A stretch of DNA of 54,272 nucleotides from Deltaproteobacteria bacterium (GTDB taxonomy: Bacteria; Myxococcota_A; Polyangia; Haliangiales; JADYYK01): the NCBI GenBank assembly GCA_020853705.1, contig JADYYK010000266.1, positions 1 through 54,272 of the forward strand. Direction: 5' to 3'. Every line of letters begins with the position of its first letter. Within the stretch, counting starts at the first letter, position 1. Below the pieces are notes generated by a model. The model was not told the origin of the DNA and ran no database searches. It was given only the letters and a program-made list of their open reading frames with translations. Made by a program: the position numbers and the translations under genes. Positions 15,656 through 24,009 of the stretch are shown piece by piece.

Positions 15656-17203
15656 ATGCGCAACGGCATGCTGGTGGCATTGCTGACGGCCGGGGTGGTG
15701 GGGTTGACCAGCGCGGCGGCCAGCGCGGCCACGCACCAGGTCGGGCCCAGCCGGACCATCAAGACCCTGCAGGGGTTGCCGCAGCTGAATCCCGGCGACG
15801 TCATCGAGCTCGACGGTGACGCCAGCTACCCGGCCTACAGCGCGTCGCGCGCCGGCGCCGCAGGGAACCCGATCACTCTGCGTGGCGTGCGCGTCGCCGG
15901 CAAGCGCCCGGTGATCAGCGGCGGCGCCAACAACACGCTGGCCATCGAGGCCGACCACTGGGTGGTGGAGGGCGTCGAGATCACCGGCGGCGCGGCGCGC
16001 TGCTTCTATCACCACGCCGACGACGTGGTGCTGCGCGACAGCTATGTGCACGACTGTCCCAAGCAGGGGATCCTGGGCGCCGACTCGGACTCGGGGTCGC
16101 TGCTGCTGGAGTATGTCGAGGTCGCGCGCGCCGGCGGCGGCACCCAGGATCACCAGATCTACATGGCGACCGACGACACCCGCTTCCCCAACGCGGTGTT
16201 CCGTATGCAGTTCTGCTGGGTGCACGACGGCAACGGCGGCAACGGCGTCAAGTCGCGCGCGGCGCGCAACGAGATCTATTACAACTGGATCGAGGGCTCG
16301 CTGTACCACGAGCTCGAGCTGATCGGCGCCGACGGCCAGCCCGAGGCGCTGGTGCGCGAGGACTCGGACGTGGTCGGCAACGTCCTCATGAAAGGCGGCG
16401 GCCACAGCTCGTTCTATGCCGTGCGCGCCGGCGGTGACGGCACCGGGCAGAGCAACGGTCGCTTCAGGTTCGCCTACAACACCTTCATCATGGCGGCCGA
16501 CTCCAGCGGCGTGTTCCGCCTGTTCGACGGCATCCAGAGCCTGCAGGCCGACAACAACGTGATCTGGCGCGTCGGCGGCGGCGCCCAGGTCGTGGTGCGC
16601 GAGGTCGAGGCGTCGTGGGTCGGCGGCAGCACGCTGATCACGGGCGCCAACAACTGGATCCTGACCGCGGGCACTGGGGTGCCGACCGGGTTCACCGGCA
16701 GCGTGCGCGGCGCGAATCCGATGCTGGTCGACGTGGCCGGCAACGACCTGCGCCCGGCGACCGGCAGCCCGCTGATCAACGCGGCGGCCGCGACGACGAC
16801 CGCGCCGGCGGGCGCGGCCATCCCGAACCCGCTGCCGCTCCCGCTGTACATGCCGTCGCGCGCCGCGCTGGCGCCAGGGTCGGCGGTGCCCCGGCCCTCG
16901 GTGGGCGCCTTCGACATCGGCGCGCTCGAGTTCGGCAGCGGCCCCCCGGTGATGGCGCCCGACGGCGGCGTGGCGCCCGTGGTCGACGGCGGTCGCGTGG
17001 TCGACAGCGGCGTGGTGCTGCGTGACGACGCTGGCAATGTGATCCCGGCGGTCGACGGCGGCGGCGTGGCTGGCGGCGGCGACGACGGTGGCTGCGGCTG
17101 CCAGGCCGGTGGCAAGCGCGGCCGGCTGCCTGCCGGCGCGGTAACCCTCGGGATCATTGCCCTCCTGGCCCTGATGGGGAGCGCAAGGTCGCGAAAGGCG
17201 TAG
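15656..17203 (+). CDS. Secreted right-handed beta-helix protein with MYXO-CTERM-type tail
   Basis: 515 aa. A signal peptide (about 1-25, ending SAAASA-A) precedes a parallel beta-helix of the pectate-lyase-like/NosD type: repeated short strands with Asn/Gly/His turns (EGVEITGG, VLRDSYVHDC, FAYNTFIM, ADNNVIWRVG) and the closing FDIGALEFG seen at the end of many such helices. The C-terminus has an Asp/Gly/Val-rich linker, DDGGCGC, a hydrophobic helix and a basic end, the architecture of the MYXO-CTERM anchoring signal. The upstream GTG at 15641 is possible, but ATG 15656 directly precedes the signal peptide. Probably a surface polysaccharide-binding or -cleaving protein; the substrate cannot be read. 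Confidence 0.85.
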   Translation: MRNGMLVALLTAGVVGLTSAAASAATHQVGPSRTIKTLQGLPQLNPGDVIELDGDASYPAYSASRAGAAGNPITLRGVRVAGKRPVISGGANNTLAIEADHWVVEGVEITGGAARCFYHHADDVVLRDSYVHDCPKQGILGADSDSGSLLLEYVEVARAGGGTQDHQIYMATDDTRFPNAVFRMQFCWVHDGNGGNGVKSRAARNEIYYNWIEGSLYHELELIGADGQPEALVREDSDVVGNVLMKGGGHSSFYAVRAGGDGTGQSNGRFRFAYNTFIMAADSSGVFRLFDGIQSLQADNNVIWRVGGGAQVVVREVEASWVGGSTLITGANNWILTAGTGVPTGFTGSVRGANPMLVDVAGNDLRPATGSPLINAAAATTTAPAGAAIPNPLPLPLYMPSRAALAPGSAVPRPSVGAFDIGALEFGSGPPVMAPDGGVAPVVDGGRVVDSGVVLRDDAGNVIPAVDGGGVAGGGDDGGCGCQAGGKRGRLPAGAVTLGIIALLALMGSARSRKA

Positions 17204-17210
17204 AAGGACC

Positions 17211-17858
17211 ATGAGCGGTCATCTCGAACGCAATCCCCAGGCGGCGCCTGCTCCGGCGAACCAGGATCCCGCCCCGCAGCAGCAGCAGCGCCAGGCCCCC
17301 ACGCAGCAGGTCGGCCCGGGTCTGCGCCGCATGCTCGAGCTCTTGCAGGGCAACGCCTCGCCCGACGCGACCGCCGCGTTTCACATCCTGCGCGACTATC
17401 CGGGCGAGCGCGTCCAGCTGCTGGAGGCGCTGCACCAGCACGGCGGCAACGGCTTCGCCACCCGCGTGCTGCAGCTCGAGCGCGAGGAGCGCGAGCGCCC
17501 CCACGCCGGCATCAACGACGCCGGCGCCGGCGTCACCGTGGGCGACTGGCAGGTCGGCGTGCGCCCCGTGGGCTCGACCGACGACCGCTACGACAACCGC
17601 CAGAACCGCGAGCGCGCCGAGCGCACCGACGACGACGCCCGCGCAGCCCAGCGCGCCGGCGACGTCGCCCCCAACCCGGTCATGGATCTCATCCGCCCCC
17701 AGCCCCGCCAGGTCCAGCCCGCCCCCGAGGTCGACGCCGCCATCGCCCAGGCCCGCGAGCAGATGAACCCCACCCCGCAGCTGCCGATGGAGATCGACCC
17801 GGTCACGCTGCTGCCGGTGATCCCGGGGCTGAACCGGCGCCGGGACAAGCACTTCTAG
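17211..17858 (+). CDS. Hydrophilic protein of unknown function
   Basis: 215 aa, no signal peptide and no membrane segment. The N-terminal 40 residues are Pro/Gln/Ala-rich and disordered-looking; a helical core follows (about 44-90, LRRMLELLQGNASPDATAAF then LLEALHQHGGNGFATRVL); the rest is charged and Pro-rich, ending NRRRDKHF. The start lies 7 nt after the beta-helix stop with an AAGGACC-like site, so the two are probably co-expressed. The helical core loosely recalls short alpha-hairpin modules in cargo proteins of contractile injection systems, but I would not assign that. Confidence 0.6.
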   Translation: MSGHLERNPQAAPAPANQDPAPQQQQRQAPTQQVGPGLRRMLELLQGNASPDATAAFHILRDYPGERVQLLEALHQHGGNGFATRVLQLEREERERPHAGINDAGAGVTVGDWQVGVRPVGSTDDRYDNRQNRERAERTDDDARAAQRAGDVAPNPVMDLIRPQPRQVQPAPEVDAAIAQAREQMNPTPQLPMEIDPVTLLPVIPGLNRRRDKHF

Positions 17859-17904
17859 GGCGCCGGTCACACGCTGCCGCGGCGCGCGGCAGTATCATCG
17901 CGAG

Positions 17905-19167
17905 GTGACCCCGACCCGCACACCGGCGAGGATCGCGCTGGCGCTCCTGGTGCTGTGCGTGGCTCGCGGCTGTGGGGGCGGCGATGGACCTGACGGGGCC
18001 GACGCCAGCGTCGCGGCCGACGCCGCGGTGGACGCCGCACCGGTGTTCTTTCCCGTGCAGAAGGTCGGCAGCATGACCAGCGTCGATCCGCCGCGCCTGG
18101 CGCTCGATTCGACCGGCGCAGGCTTCGCTGTGTGGACACAGTTCGACGGGGTCAGCGGCAGCGTGTGGGCGGCGCGCTACCAGCCCGCCACCGGCTGGGG
18201 TACCCAGGAGCTCCTCGAGGGGATCGAGGAGCACGCCGATTCGCCGCAGATCGCGGTGGATGATCAGGGCAACGCCGCGGCGATCTGGGCGCAGACCGAC
18301 CTGGTGCTCCACTTCAACATCTGGGGTGCGCGCTGGACCGCGGCGGGAGGCTGGCAGGCGCCCACGCTGGTGGAGAGCAACGAACTCTCGGGCGCGGGCG
18401 ACGTGCGCATCGCAATGACGCCGCGGGGCGACGCGGTGGCGACCTGGGCCCAGGGAGACGGGGTCGCCTACAGCATCTGGGCCGTGACGGCCGCGCCGGG
18501 CGGGCCGTGGTCGACGCCCGTGCTGCTGGAGAGCGACCCCGGCACCGCGGCTGCGCCCGAGATCGCCATCGACGCCGACGGCCGCGCCGTCGTGGTCTGG
18601 CAACAGACCGTGGCAGGGCACATCGACGTGCGCGCGGCGACCTGGGACGCCCGAGCGTGGACCGCGCCGATCACCATCGACGCCAGCGACGACGACGCCA
18701 CGGCGCCCCGCGTCGCGCTGGGCGCGGCGGGTGATACCGCCATCACCTGGCAGGCCGGCGGGGCGATCTGGCTGCGCCGCGGCGCCGCTGGCAGCCTGCC
18801 GCCGCCCGTGCGGGTCGACACCCGCACCGGGGGGACCGCCCTCGCCCCCCGCATCGCGCTCGATGGCAGCGTGGTGTGGACCGCCTTCGAGTGGACCGAT
18901 GCTGGCAGCCGCGGGGCGACGCTGCGCCGGCTGGGCGACCCCGTCATCGAGCTCGGCACGGGCAGCCGGCAGCCCGCGGTGACGTCCGCGCGCGGACGCG
19001 TGCTGGCCGCGTGGAAGTCCGCCGGTCTCACGGCCCAGTGGGGTGAGCAACAGCAGATGCTGAGCAGCGACCCCGGGGCGTCACTCCCCGCCGTGGCCAT
19101 CAGCGGCGACGTCGCGCTGGTGATCTGGAGCGAGCCCACGGGGATCTTCGCGGCCCCCGTGCGCTGA
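17905..19167 (+). CDS. Putative lipoprotein with beta-propeller-like repeats
   Basis: 420 aa from GTG 17905. The signal sequence ends in VARGC, a weak lipobox, followed by an Asp/Ala tether. The mature part has at least six copies of a pattern like P-x-IAVD-x-x-G-x-AAA-x-WAQ, each ending in a Trp-containing strand, spaced about 45-60 residues. This fits a beta-propeller or similar repeat fold common in myxobacterial exported proteins. No enzyme motif is visible. A TATCAT hexamer at 17893-17898 sits 6 nt before the start codon and there is no Shine-Dalgarno site. The following 161 bp (19168-19328) show no convincing gene. Confidence 0.7.
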   Translation: MTPTRTPARIALALLVLCVARGCGGGDGPDGADASVAADAAVDAAPVFFPVQKVGSMTSVDPPRLALDSTGAGFAVWTQFDGVSGSVWAARYQPATGWGTQELLEGIEEHADSPQIAVDDQGNAAAIWAQTDLVLHFNIWGARWTAAGGWQAPTLVESNELSGAGDVRIAMTPRGDAVATWAQGDGVAYSIWAVTAAPGGPWSTPVLLESDPGTAAAPEIAIDADGRAVVVWQQTVAGHIDVRAATWDARAWTAPITIDASDDDATAPRVALGAAGDTAITWQAGGAIWLRRGAAGSLPPPVRVDTRTGGTALAPRIALDGSVVWTAFEWTDAGSRGATLRRLGDPVIELGTGSRQPAVTSARGRVLAAWKSAGLTAQWGEQQQMLSSDPGASLPAVAISGDVALVIWSEPTGIFAAPVR

Positions 19168-19328
19168 CCCCGCCGCGCTACGGGCACCCCGGGCCCGACA
19201 GAATGACCCGTGTACGTTCCTGCCGCGCCCGCGATGAGTTCGTAGATGATCTCGGAGCCACAGTGCCCAGCCCGAGCAGCCCGACCCGCCCCATCCACCG
19301 CCACATCATCGACCGATTGTCGCCTGTT

Positions 19329-20042
19329 TCAGCCGCGCGGCTCGTCCACCAGGCGCCGCAGCGCGAGCAGGCCGCGGACATTGATGAGGACCGTGCGCAG
19401 GTTGTTGACCTTGGAGGTGCCGTGCAGCCGGGCACGCAGCTCGATCGGCACGTTGGTCATGCGATGGCCACGACGCTGCGCCCGCAGCAGCAGCTCCCAT
19501 AGCACCGTCCAGGCGCGACCCTGGCTCTTCAGCGGGATCGCCTCGAGCACCGAGCGCCGCACCATGAAGACGCCCTCGAGCCGAGGCATCTGGCCGACCA
19601 GCACCCGGTACAGCAGTCGCTCCGTCGCACCTAGCACCGCGCCGAGCGCCGAGTCGGTCCGCCCCGGCAGCATGCCGAGCACGAAGTCCCATTGCTCCGC
19701 TGCCGGGTAGAGCGCAGCCAGGTTGCCCGGCGGGAACTGACCATCGGCCGGAAAGAACGTCACGAAGGTGCCGCGCGCCGACGAGAACCCGGTCCGGTAG
19801 ACCCCACCGAGACCCTGGTTCTGAGGATGGTGGATGACGCGCACATGCGGCCGCTCGGCGGCCAACTGGTCGGCGACCTCTCCAGTGCCATCGCTGCTGC
19901 CGTCGTCGACCACCACGAGCTCATAGGAGACGCCCAGCTTCTCCAGCGCCTCGAGTTGCGCCTCGGCCACCGAGCGCAGGCTCGCGACCTCATTCCAGGC
20001 AGCGAGGCAGCAGGTGATCTTGGGCGCATCGGGGCGGCTCAT
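19329..20042 (-). CDS. Glycosyltransferase family 2 (DPM1-like)
   Basis: 237 aa GT-A fold transferase. Visible: ITCCLAAWNE at the start, VVVDDGSSDGT (nucleotide-sugar binding), NQGLGGVYRTGF, and PADGQFPPGN carrying the metal-binding Asp. The length and the lack of C-terminal membrane helices match the soluble dolichyl/polyprenyl-phosphate mannosyltransferase-like group, which loads a sugar onto a lipid carrier. Such lipid-linked sugars are the usual donors for multipass transferases such as the three GtrII-like proteins nearby, so a donor role is an attractive inference. The start ATG 20042 was chosen because upstream sequence in frame is low-quality Arg-rich shadow. Confidence 0.85.
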   Translation of the reverse strand: MSRPDAPKITCCLAAWNEVASLRSVAEAQLEALEKLGVSYELVVVDDGSSDGTGEVADQLAAERPHVRVIHHPQNQGLGGVYRTGFSSARGTFVTFFPADGQFPPGNLAALYPAAEQWDFVLGMLPGRTDSALGAVLGATERLLYRVLVGQMPRLEGVFMVRRSVLEAIPLKSQGRAWTVLWELLLRAQRRGHRMTNVPIELRARLHGTSKVNNLRTVLINVRGLLALRRLVDEPRG

Positions 20043-20122
20043 GGCGGCGCCATGCGAGCATGAGGATCGGCAACGGTCAAGTGCAGCCGCTGTCCCAACG
20101 TGGGGCAAAGCATGAACGTGCG

Positions 20123-21019
20123 TCAGCGGATCGTGCGCATGAAGGCGATGAACTTGCTGTGCTCGAGGGCGAAGTTGCCGGTGACGCGCTGGCCGGCGGG
20201 GACGTCGCGGGTGACCACGGCGCCCATGGTCGCGTTGGCGCCGTGGCCGACGGTGAGTTCGTGGGAGATCGACGCCATGGGGCCGATCCAGACGTCGTCG
20301 CCGGTGCGGACGCTGCCGGCGATCATGGCGCCGGCGACGACGCGGTTGCGGCGGCCCAGCTGCACGTTGTGAGCGATGTGGACCAGGTTGTCGATCTTGC
20401 TGTGCGCGCCGACCACGGTGAAGCCGCCGAAGACGGCGCGATCCACGCAGGTGCACGACTGGATCTCGACGCCCGTCTCCAGCCGTACCCCGCCAGCGTG
20501 GGCCACCGGGAGGAGCGCCTCGTTCGACGAGACGAACTGAAACCCTTCCGAGCCGATGACCGCGTTGGCGCGCACGATGGCGCCGTCCTCGATGATGCTG
20601 CGCTCCAGGACGGTGGCGTTGGGTTCGACCACGACGCCCTCCCCGATGCGGACGTCACGCGGAGCCACGTAGGCGCGGGGGTGCACGCGGGCGCTCGCCG
20701 CGATGACCGACTCGAACGAGGTCCAGTAGAAGCCGGTCTCGGCCAGGTGGTTGTGCAGGGCGTAGAACGCCTGGCGCGGGCTGTCGGCGCTGGCCACCGC
20801 CAGCCGCGCGGGGACGCGCTCGACCAGCTCGGGGCGCGCGATGACGGCGGTCGCGTGGGTGCACTCCTCGAGCTCGGCGAGGTAGCGATCGCTCTCGAGG
20901 AAGACCAGCATGCCGGGCGTCTCGTGCGAGACGAAACCCAGGCTGGTGAAGGCGCCGTCGCGGATGGTCGAGACCGCGAACTGGGCCGGGATCTCACTCA
21001 GGCGGAGGCTGCGTTCCAT
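20123..21019 (-). CDS. LpxD-like N-acyl/acetyltransferase (left-handed beta-helix)
   Basis: 298 aa. The first 95 residues resemble the UDP-binding domain of LpxD (MLVFLESDRYLAELEECTHA, an AVIARPEL strand); then come hexapeptide repeats of the left-handed beta-helix, with the LpxD-like IDNLVHIAHN segment whose His is the expected base. True LpxD proteins are usually about 340 aa; the C-terminal helical extension that holds the acyl carrier is short or absent here. In a glycan locus beside an oxidoreductase/aminotransferase pair, acylation of a 3-amino sugar is the likely job. Its start lies 22 nt inside the upstream deacetylase gene, so it is probably translationally coupled. Confidence 0.8.
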   Translation of the reverse strand: MERSLRLSEIPAQFAVSTIRDGAFTSLGFVSHETPGMLVFLESDRYLAELEECTHATAVIARPELVERVPARLAVASADSPRQAFYALHNHLAETGFYWTSFESVIAASARVHPRAYVAPRDVRIGEGVVVEPNATVLERSIIEDGAIVRANAVIGSEGFQFVSSNEALLPVAHAGGVRLETGVEIQSCTCVDRAVFGGFTVVGAHSKIDNLVHIAHNVQLGRRNRVVAGAMIAGSVRTGDDVWIGPMASISHELTVGHGANATMGAVVTRDVPAGQRVTGNFALEHSKFIAFMRTIR

Positions 21020-21738
21020 TGCGCTTGAATATCACGCATCCGCACCCCACCGCCTGCCGTCGCCAGCGTGCGGGCCAACGCCTCGAAGGCGGTGCCTGAC
21101 CCGACGCCAGGGTTCGCGTGGGGAGCGATGTCGGTCGCGGCGGCCTGGTTCAGCCTGGGCACCGCCCGCTTGAGCGCCTCGTAGGGCGCCATGTCGGCGG
21201 AGTTCAGGTGGACGTGGATGGGGTGAAAATCGAAGATGCGCAGCCCAGGCAGCGCGAGCATGGGCGCGAGCTCCCAGCTCGGCGCGTGGCGCAGCATCTC
21301 GACGTCATCTTCCCAGTTGTAGGGCACGCGCAGCAGCGACTTGCCCTTCCACTGGTAGTCCACCGGCGCCAGGTGCTGCGCCCGTGGCAGGAACAGCGAG
21401 GCGTCCACTTGCACCGGCGTGCGGCTGAGCACGAGGTCGAAGATCGGCGTCGACTGGTGCAGCGAATGGGTGCGCATGCTGGTCGCCTCGGGCGCCAGCT
21501 TCATGCAGTGTTCGAGAACCTCCGCGGTGGTCGTGCCGTGCGACGACCCGGGGAGAAAATTCGGGTGAATCCCCACCTCGAACAACTCCGGGTGCGCGCG
21601 CAGCCGTTCGATCGCGGGGCTGGCGTGGGTGATGAACCAGGTGGCCCTGACGCCGTGGGCGATCAGGATCGAGGCAGCGTGGTCGATGGCGGCGTCGGGC
21701 GCCCAGTCGGTGTCCAGCGTGATCGCGATCGCATCCAT
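20998..21738 (-). CDS. NodB-like polysaccharide deacetylase-family protein
   Basis: 246 aa. LDTDWAPD near the N-terminus matches the catalytic/metal Asp region of NodB-homology enzymes, and EVGIHPNF plus later RTHSLHQS supply candidate metal-binding histidines; FDFHPIHVHLN resembles the final motif. The pattern is closest to the WbmS-like subgroup found in O-antigen loci. It probably removes an acetyl group from an amino sugar or polymer, in cytoplasm or periplasm; no signal peptide is seen. ATG 21738 is preferred over 21780 because GAGG lies 7 nt upstream of it. The 133 bp to the divergent gene at 21872 carry a TAGATT hexamer (21827-21832). Confidence 0.7.
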   Translation of the reverse strand: MDAIAITLDTDWAPDAAIDHAASILIAHGVRATWFITHASPAIERLRAHPELFEVGIHPNFLPGSSHGTTTAEVLEHCMKLAPEATSMRTHSLHQSTPIFDLVLSRTPVQVDASLFLPRAQHLAPVDYQWKGKSLLRVPYNWEDDVEMLRHAPSWELAPMLALPGLRIFDFHPIHVHLNSADMAPYEALKRAVPRLNQAAATDIAPHANPGVGSGTAFEALARTLATAGGGVRMRDIQAQWNAASA

Positions 21739-21871
21739 GAGCGTGCCTCGGATGTTGGGCGAGGTCCTGGTTGAACTCAAGGCGCATTGCGACGCGAAGG
21801 CGCTCGCATCGCAGCACCGAAAGCGCTAGATTCCGCGCCGACATGAGCCAGAGATCGACGCAAGGTCCGCA

Positions 21872-22849
21872 ATGATCGCCGTCATCGGTTGTGGCTACTG
21901 GGGCAAGAACCTGGTGCGCAACTTCCACGCCCTCGGCGCGCTGAGCACCGTCTGCGAAGCGACGCCAGCGGGGCGCGAACTGGCCGCCAAGCTGGCGCCC
22001 GGCGTGAAGGTCGTCGAGGACATGCAGGCGGTCCTCGATGATCCGGCCATCGTCGGCGTCGTCATCGCGACCCCGGCCGAGACCCACGCCGACCTCAGCG
22101 CGCGCGCGCTGGCCGCCGGCAAGCACGTGCTGTGCGAGAAGCCCCTGGCGCTGCGCTACCCCGATGGCGCCCGTGTCGTCGAGCAGGCGCGCGCTGCCGG
22201 CCGCGTCCTCATGGTCGGCCACATCCTGGAGTACCACCCGGCCATCCTCGAGCTGCGTCGGCTCATCGCCGAGGGCCAGCTCGGCAGCCTGCGCTACATC
22301 TACTCGAACCGGCTCAACCTGGGCAAGATCCGGCGCGAGGAGAACATCCTGTGGTCGTTCGCGCCGCATGACATCGCGGTCATCTTGCGCCTGGTGGGCG
22401 CCCTGCCCTTCCAGGTCAGCGCCGCCGGCGGCTCGTACATCACGCCCAACATCGCCGACGTCACGGTCACCCAGTTGCTGTTCGACAACGGTGTCGGGGC
22501 GCACATCTTCGTGTCCTGGCTGAACCCGTTCAAGGAGCAGAAGCTGGTCGTGGTCGGTTCGCAGCGCATGGCCAGCTTCGACGACATCAGCAAGGAGCTG
22601 GTGCTGTACGACCAGCGCGTCGACGTCAGCGAGAACGGCCCCATCCCGGTCAAGGGCGAGGGCGTGAAGATCGCCTACTCGGCCGATGAGCCGCTGCGCC
22701 TGGAGTGCCAGGCCTTCCTCGACGCCATCGCTGGCAAGGCGCCGCCGCTGACCGACGGGCAGAGCGCGCTGCGCGTCCTGCGCGTGCTGCAGGCGGCCCA
22801 GCGCTCGCTGATTACACAGGGTCAGGCCGTCAGCCTGCCCATGGAGTGA
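21872..22849 (+). CDS. Gfo/Idh/MocA-family UDP-amino-sugar C3 dehydrogenase
   Basis: 325 aa NAD-dependent sugar oxidoreductase. The Rossmann motif GCGYWGKN is at 6-13, followed by VIATPAETH, the active-site GKHVLCEKPLAL with the catalytic Lys of EKP, and GHILEYHPAI. The overall form is that of WlbA/WbpB (oxidises C3 of UDP-GlcNAc-uronate) or GnnA (oxidises C3 of UDP-GlcNAc in lipid A synthesis). It is followed 9 nt later by the matching aminotransferase. An AAGG site lies 6-7 nt before the ATG. Which substrate applies depends on whether a UDP-GlcNAc 6-dehydrogenase exists elsewhere; none is in the window. Confidence 0.88.
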   Translation: MIAVIGCGYWGKNLVRNFHALGALSTVCEATPAGRELAAKLAPGVKVVEDMQAVLDDPAIVGVVIATPAETHADLSARALAAGKHVLCEKPLALRYPDGARVVEQARAAGRVLMVGHILEYHPAILELRRLIAEGQLGSLRYIYSNRLNLGKIRREENILWSFAPHDIAVILRLVGALPFQVSAAGGSYITPNIADVTVTQLLFDNGVGAHIFVSWLNPFKEQKLVVVGSQRMASFDDISKELVLYDQRVDVSENGPIPVKGEGVKIAYSADEPLRLECQAFLDAIAGKAPPLTDGQSALRVLRVLQAAQRSLITQGQAVSLPME

Positions 22850-22858
22850 CTTGACACC

Positions 22859-23992
22859 ATGACAAGCGAGATCAAGCAAGTTCCCCTTCTCGATTTGCGT
22901 CGCCTGGCGCCCGACCTGAAGGCCGAGCTGGAGGATGCCTTCAAGCGTGTGCTCGAGAGCGGCCACTTCATCCTGGGGCCCGAGGTCGACGCGCTGGAGA
23001 AGGAGTGCGCCGCGTACCTGCAGGTCGGCCACGCCGTCGGCGTGTCCTCCGGCACCGACGCCCTGCTGATCGCCCTGATGGCGCTGGGCATCGGCGCCGG
23101 TGACGAGGTCGTCTGCCCGAGCTACACCTTCTTCGCCACCGCCGGCACCATCGCGCGCCCGGGCGCGCGCCCGGTCTTCGTCGACTCGAGCCCCGACACC
23201 TACAACATCGAGGCCGCCGCCATCGAGCGCGCGCTGACCCCGCGCACGCGCGCCATCATGCCGGTGCACCTGTTCGGGCAGTGCGCCGAGATGGACCCCA
23301 TCCTGGCGCTGGCGAAGGACCGCCACATCCCGGTCATCGAGGACGCGGCCCAGGCGCTGGGCTCGGATTACCAGGGCCGGCGCGCCGGCTCGATGGGTGA
23401 GCTGGGCTGCTTCTCGTTCTTCCCGTCCAAGAACCTGGGCGCGCTGGGCGACGCTGGCCTGGTCACGACCAACGACGCCGCCCTGGCCGAGAAGCTGCGC
23501 GTGCTGCGCGCCCATGGCGGCAAGCCCAAGTACCACCACTCGATCGTGGGCGGGAACTTCCGCATCGACGCCCTGCAGGCGGCGTTGCTGCGGCCCAAAC
23601 TGCGCCGCCTCGACGGCTGGACCGCGCAGCGGCAAAAGAACGCCGCGCTGTACACCGAGCTGTTCACCGCCGCCGCGCTGGGCGATCGCCTGGGGCTGCC
23701 GGTGGTCCGGCAGTCGCGCCACATCTTCAACCAGTATGTCATCCGGCTGCCCGGCGCCGGCCGCCGCGACAAGCTGCAGGCCGACCTCAAGCAGCGGGGG
23801 ATCGGCACCGAGGTCTACTACCCGGTCCCCATGCACAAGCAGAAGTGCTTCAGCGAGATCGCCGGCACCCAGATCCTGCCCGTGTCGGAGGCCGCCGCGC
23901 AGGAGACCCTGGCCATCCCTGTCTTCCCCGAGTGGACCGAGGCCGAGCTGCGCCACGTCGCCGCCACGGTGATCGAGCTCGTGCGCGCCTGA
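22859..23992 (+). CDS. DegT/DnrJ/EryC1 aminotransferase (UDP-3-keto-sugar transaminase)
   Basis: 377 aa PLP enzyme. The phosphate-binding SSGTDALL, EDAAQALG (PLP-contacting Asp) and the Schiff-base Lys191 in FFPSKNLGALGDAG are all present. GPEVDALEKECAAYL near the start and YYPVPMHKQKCF near the end match the WbpE/WlbC/GnnB group, which adds an amino group at C3 of a UDP-3-keto-sugar made by the preceding enzyme. The pair plus an acyltransferase gives a 2,3-diamino sugar. The gene converges with the GtrII-like operon with an 17-nt gap that shows no hairpin. Confidence 0.9.
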   Translation: MTSEIKQVPLLDLRRLAPDLKAELEDAFKRVLESGHFILGPEVDALEKECAAYLQVGHAVGVSSGTDALLIALMALGIGAGDEVVCPSYTFFATAGTIARPGARPVFVDSSPDTYNIEAAAIERALTPRTRAIMPVHLFGQCAEMDPILALAKDRHIPVIEDAAQALGSDYQGRRAGSMGELGCFSFFPSKNLGALGDAGLVTTNDAALAEKLRVLRAHGGKPKYHHSIVGGNFRIDALQAALLRPKLRRLDGWTAQRQKNAALYTELFTAAALGDRLGLPVVRQSRHIFNQYVIRLPGAGRRDKLQADLKQRGIGTEVYYPVPMHKQKCFSEIAGTQILPVSEAAAQETLAIPVFPEWTEAELRHVAATVIELVRA

Positions 23993-24009
23993 TCTGCTGC
24001 CAACCCCCC

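Noticed and set aside
19178..19328. Short minus-strand frame after the propeller lipoprotein
   Set aside because: It has no ribosome site, an unusual composition and overlaps the GT2 gene end in another frame; not enough support.
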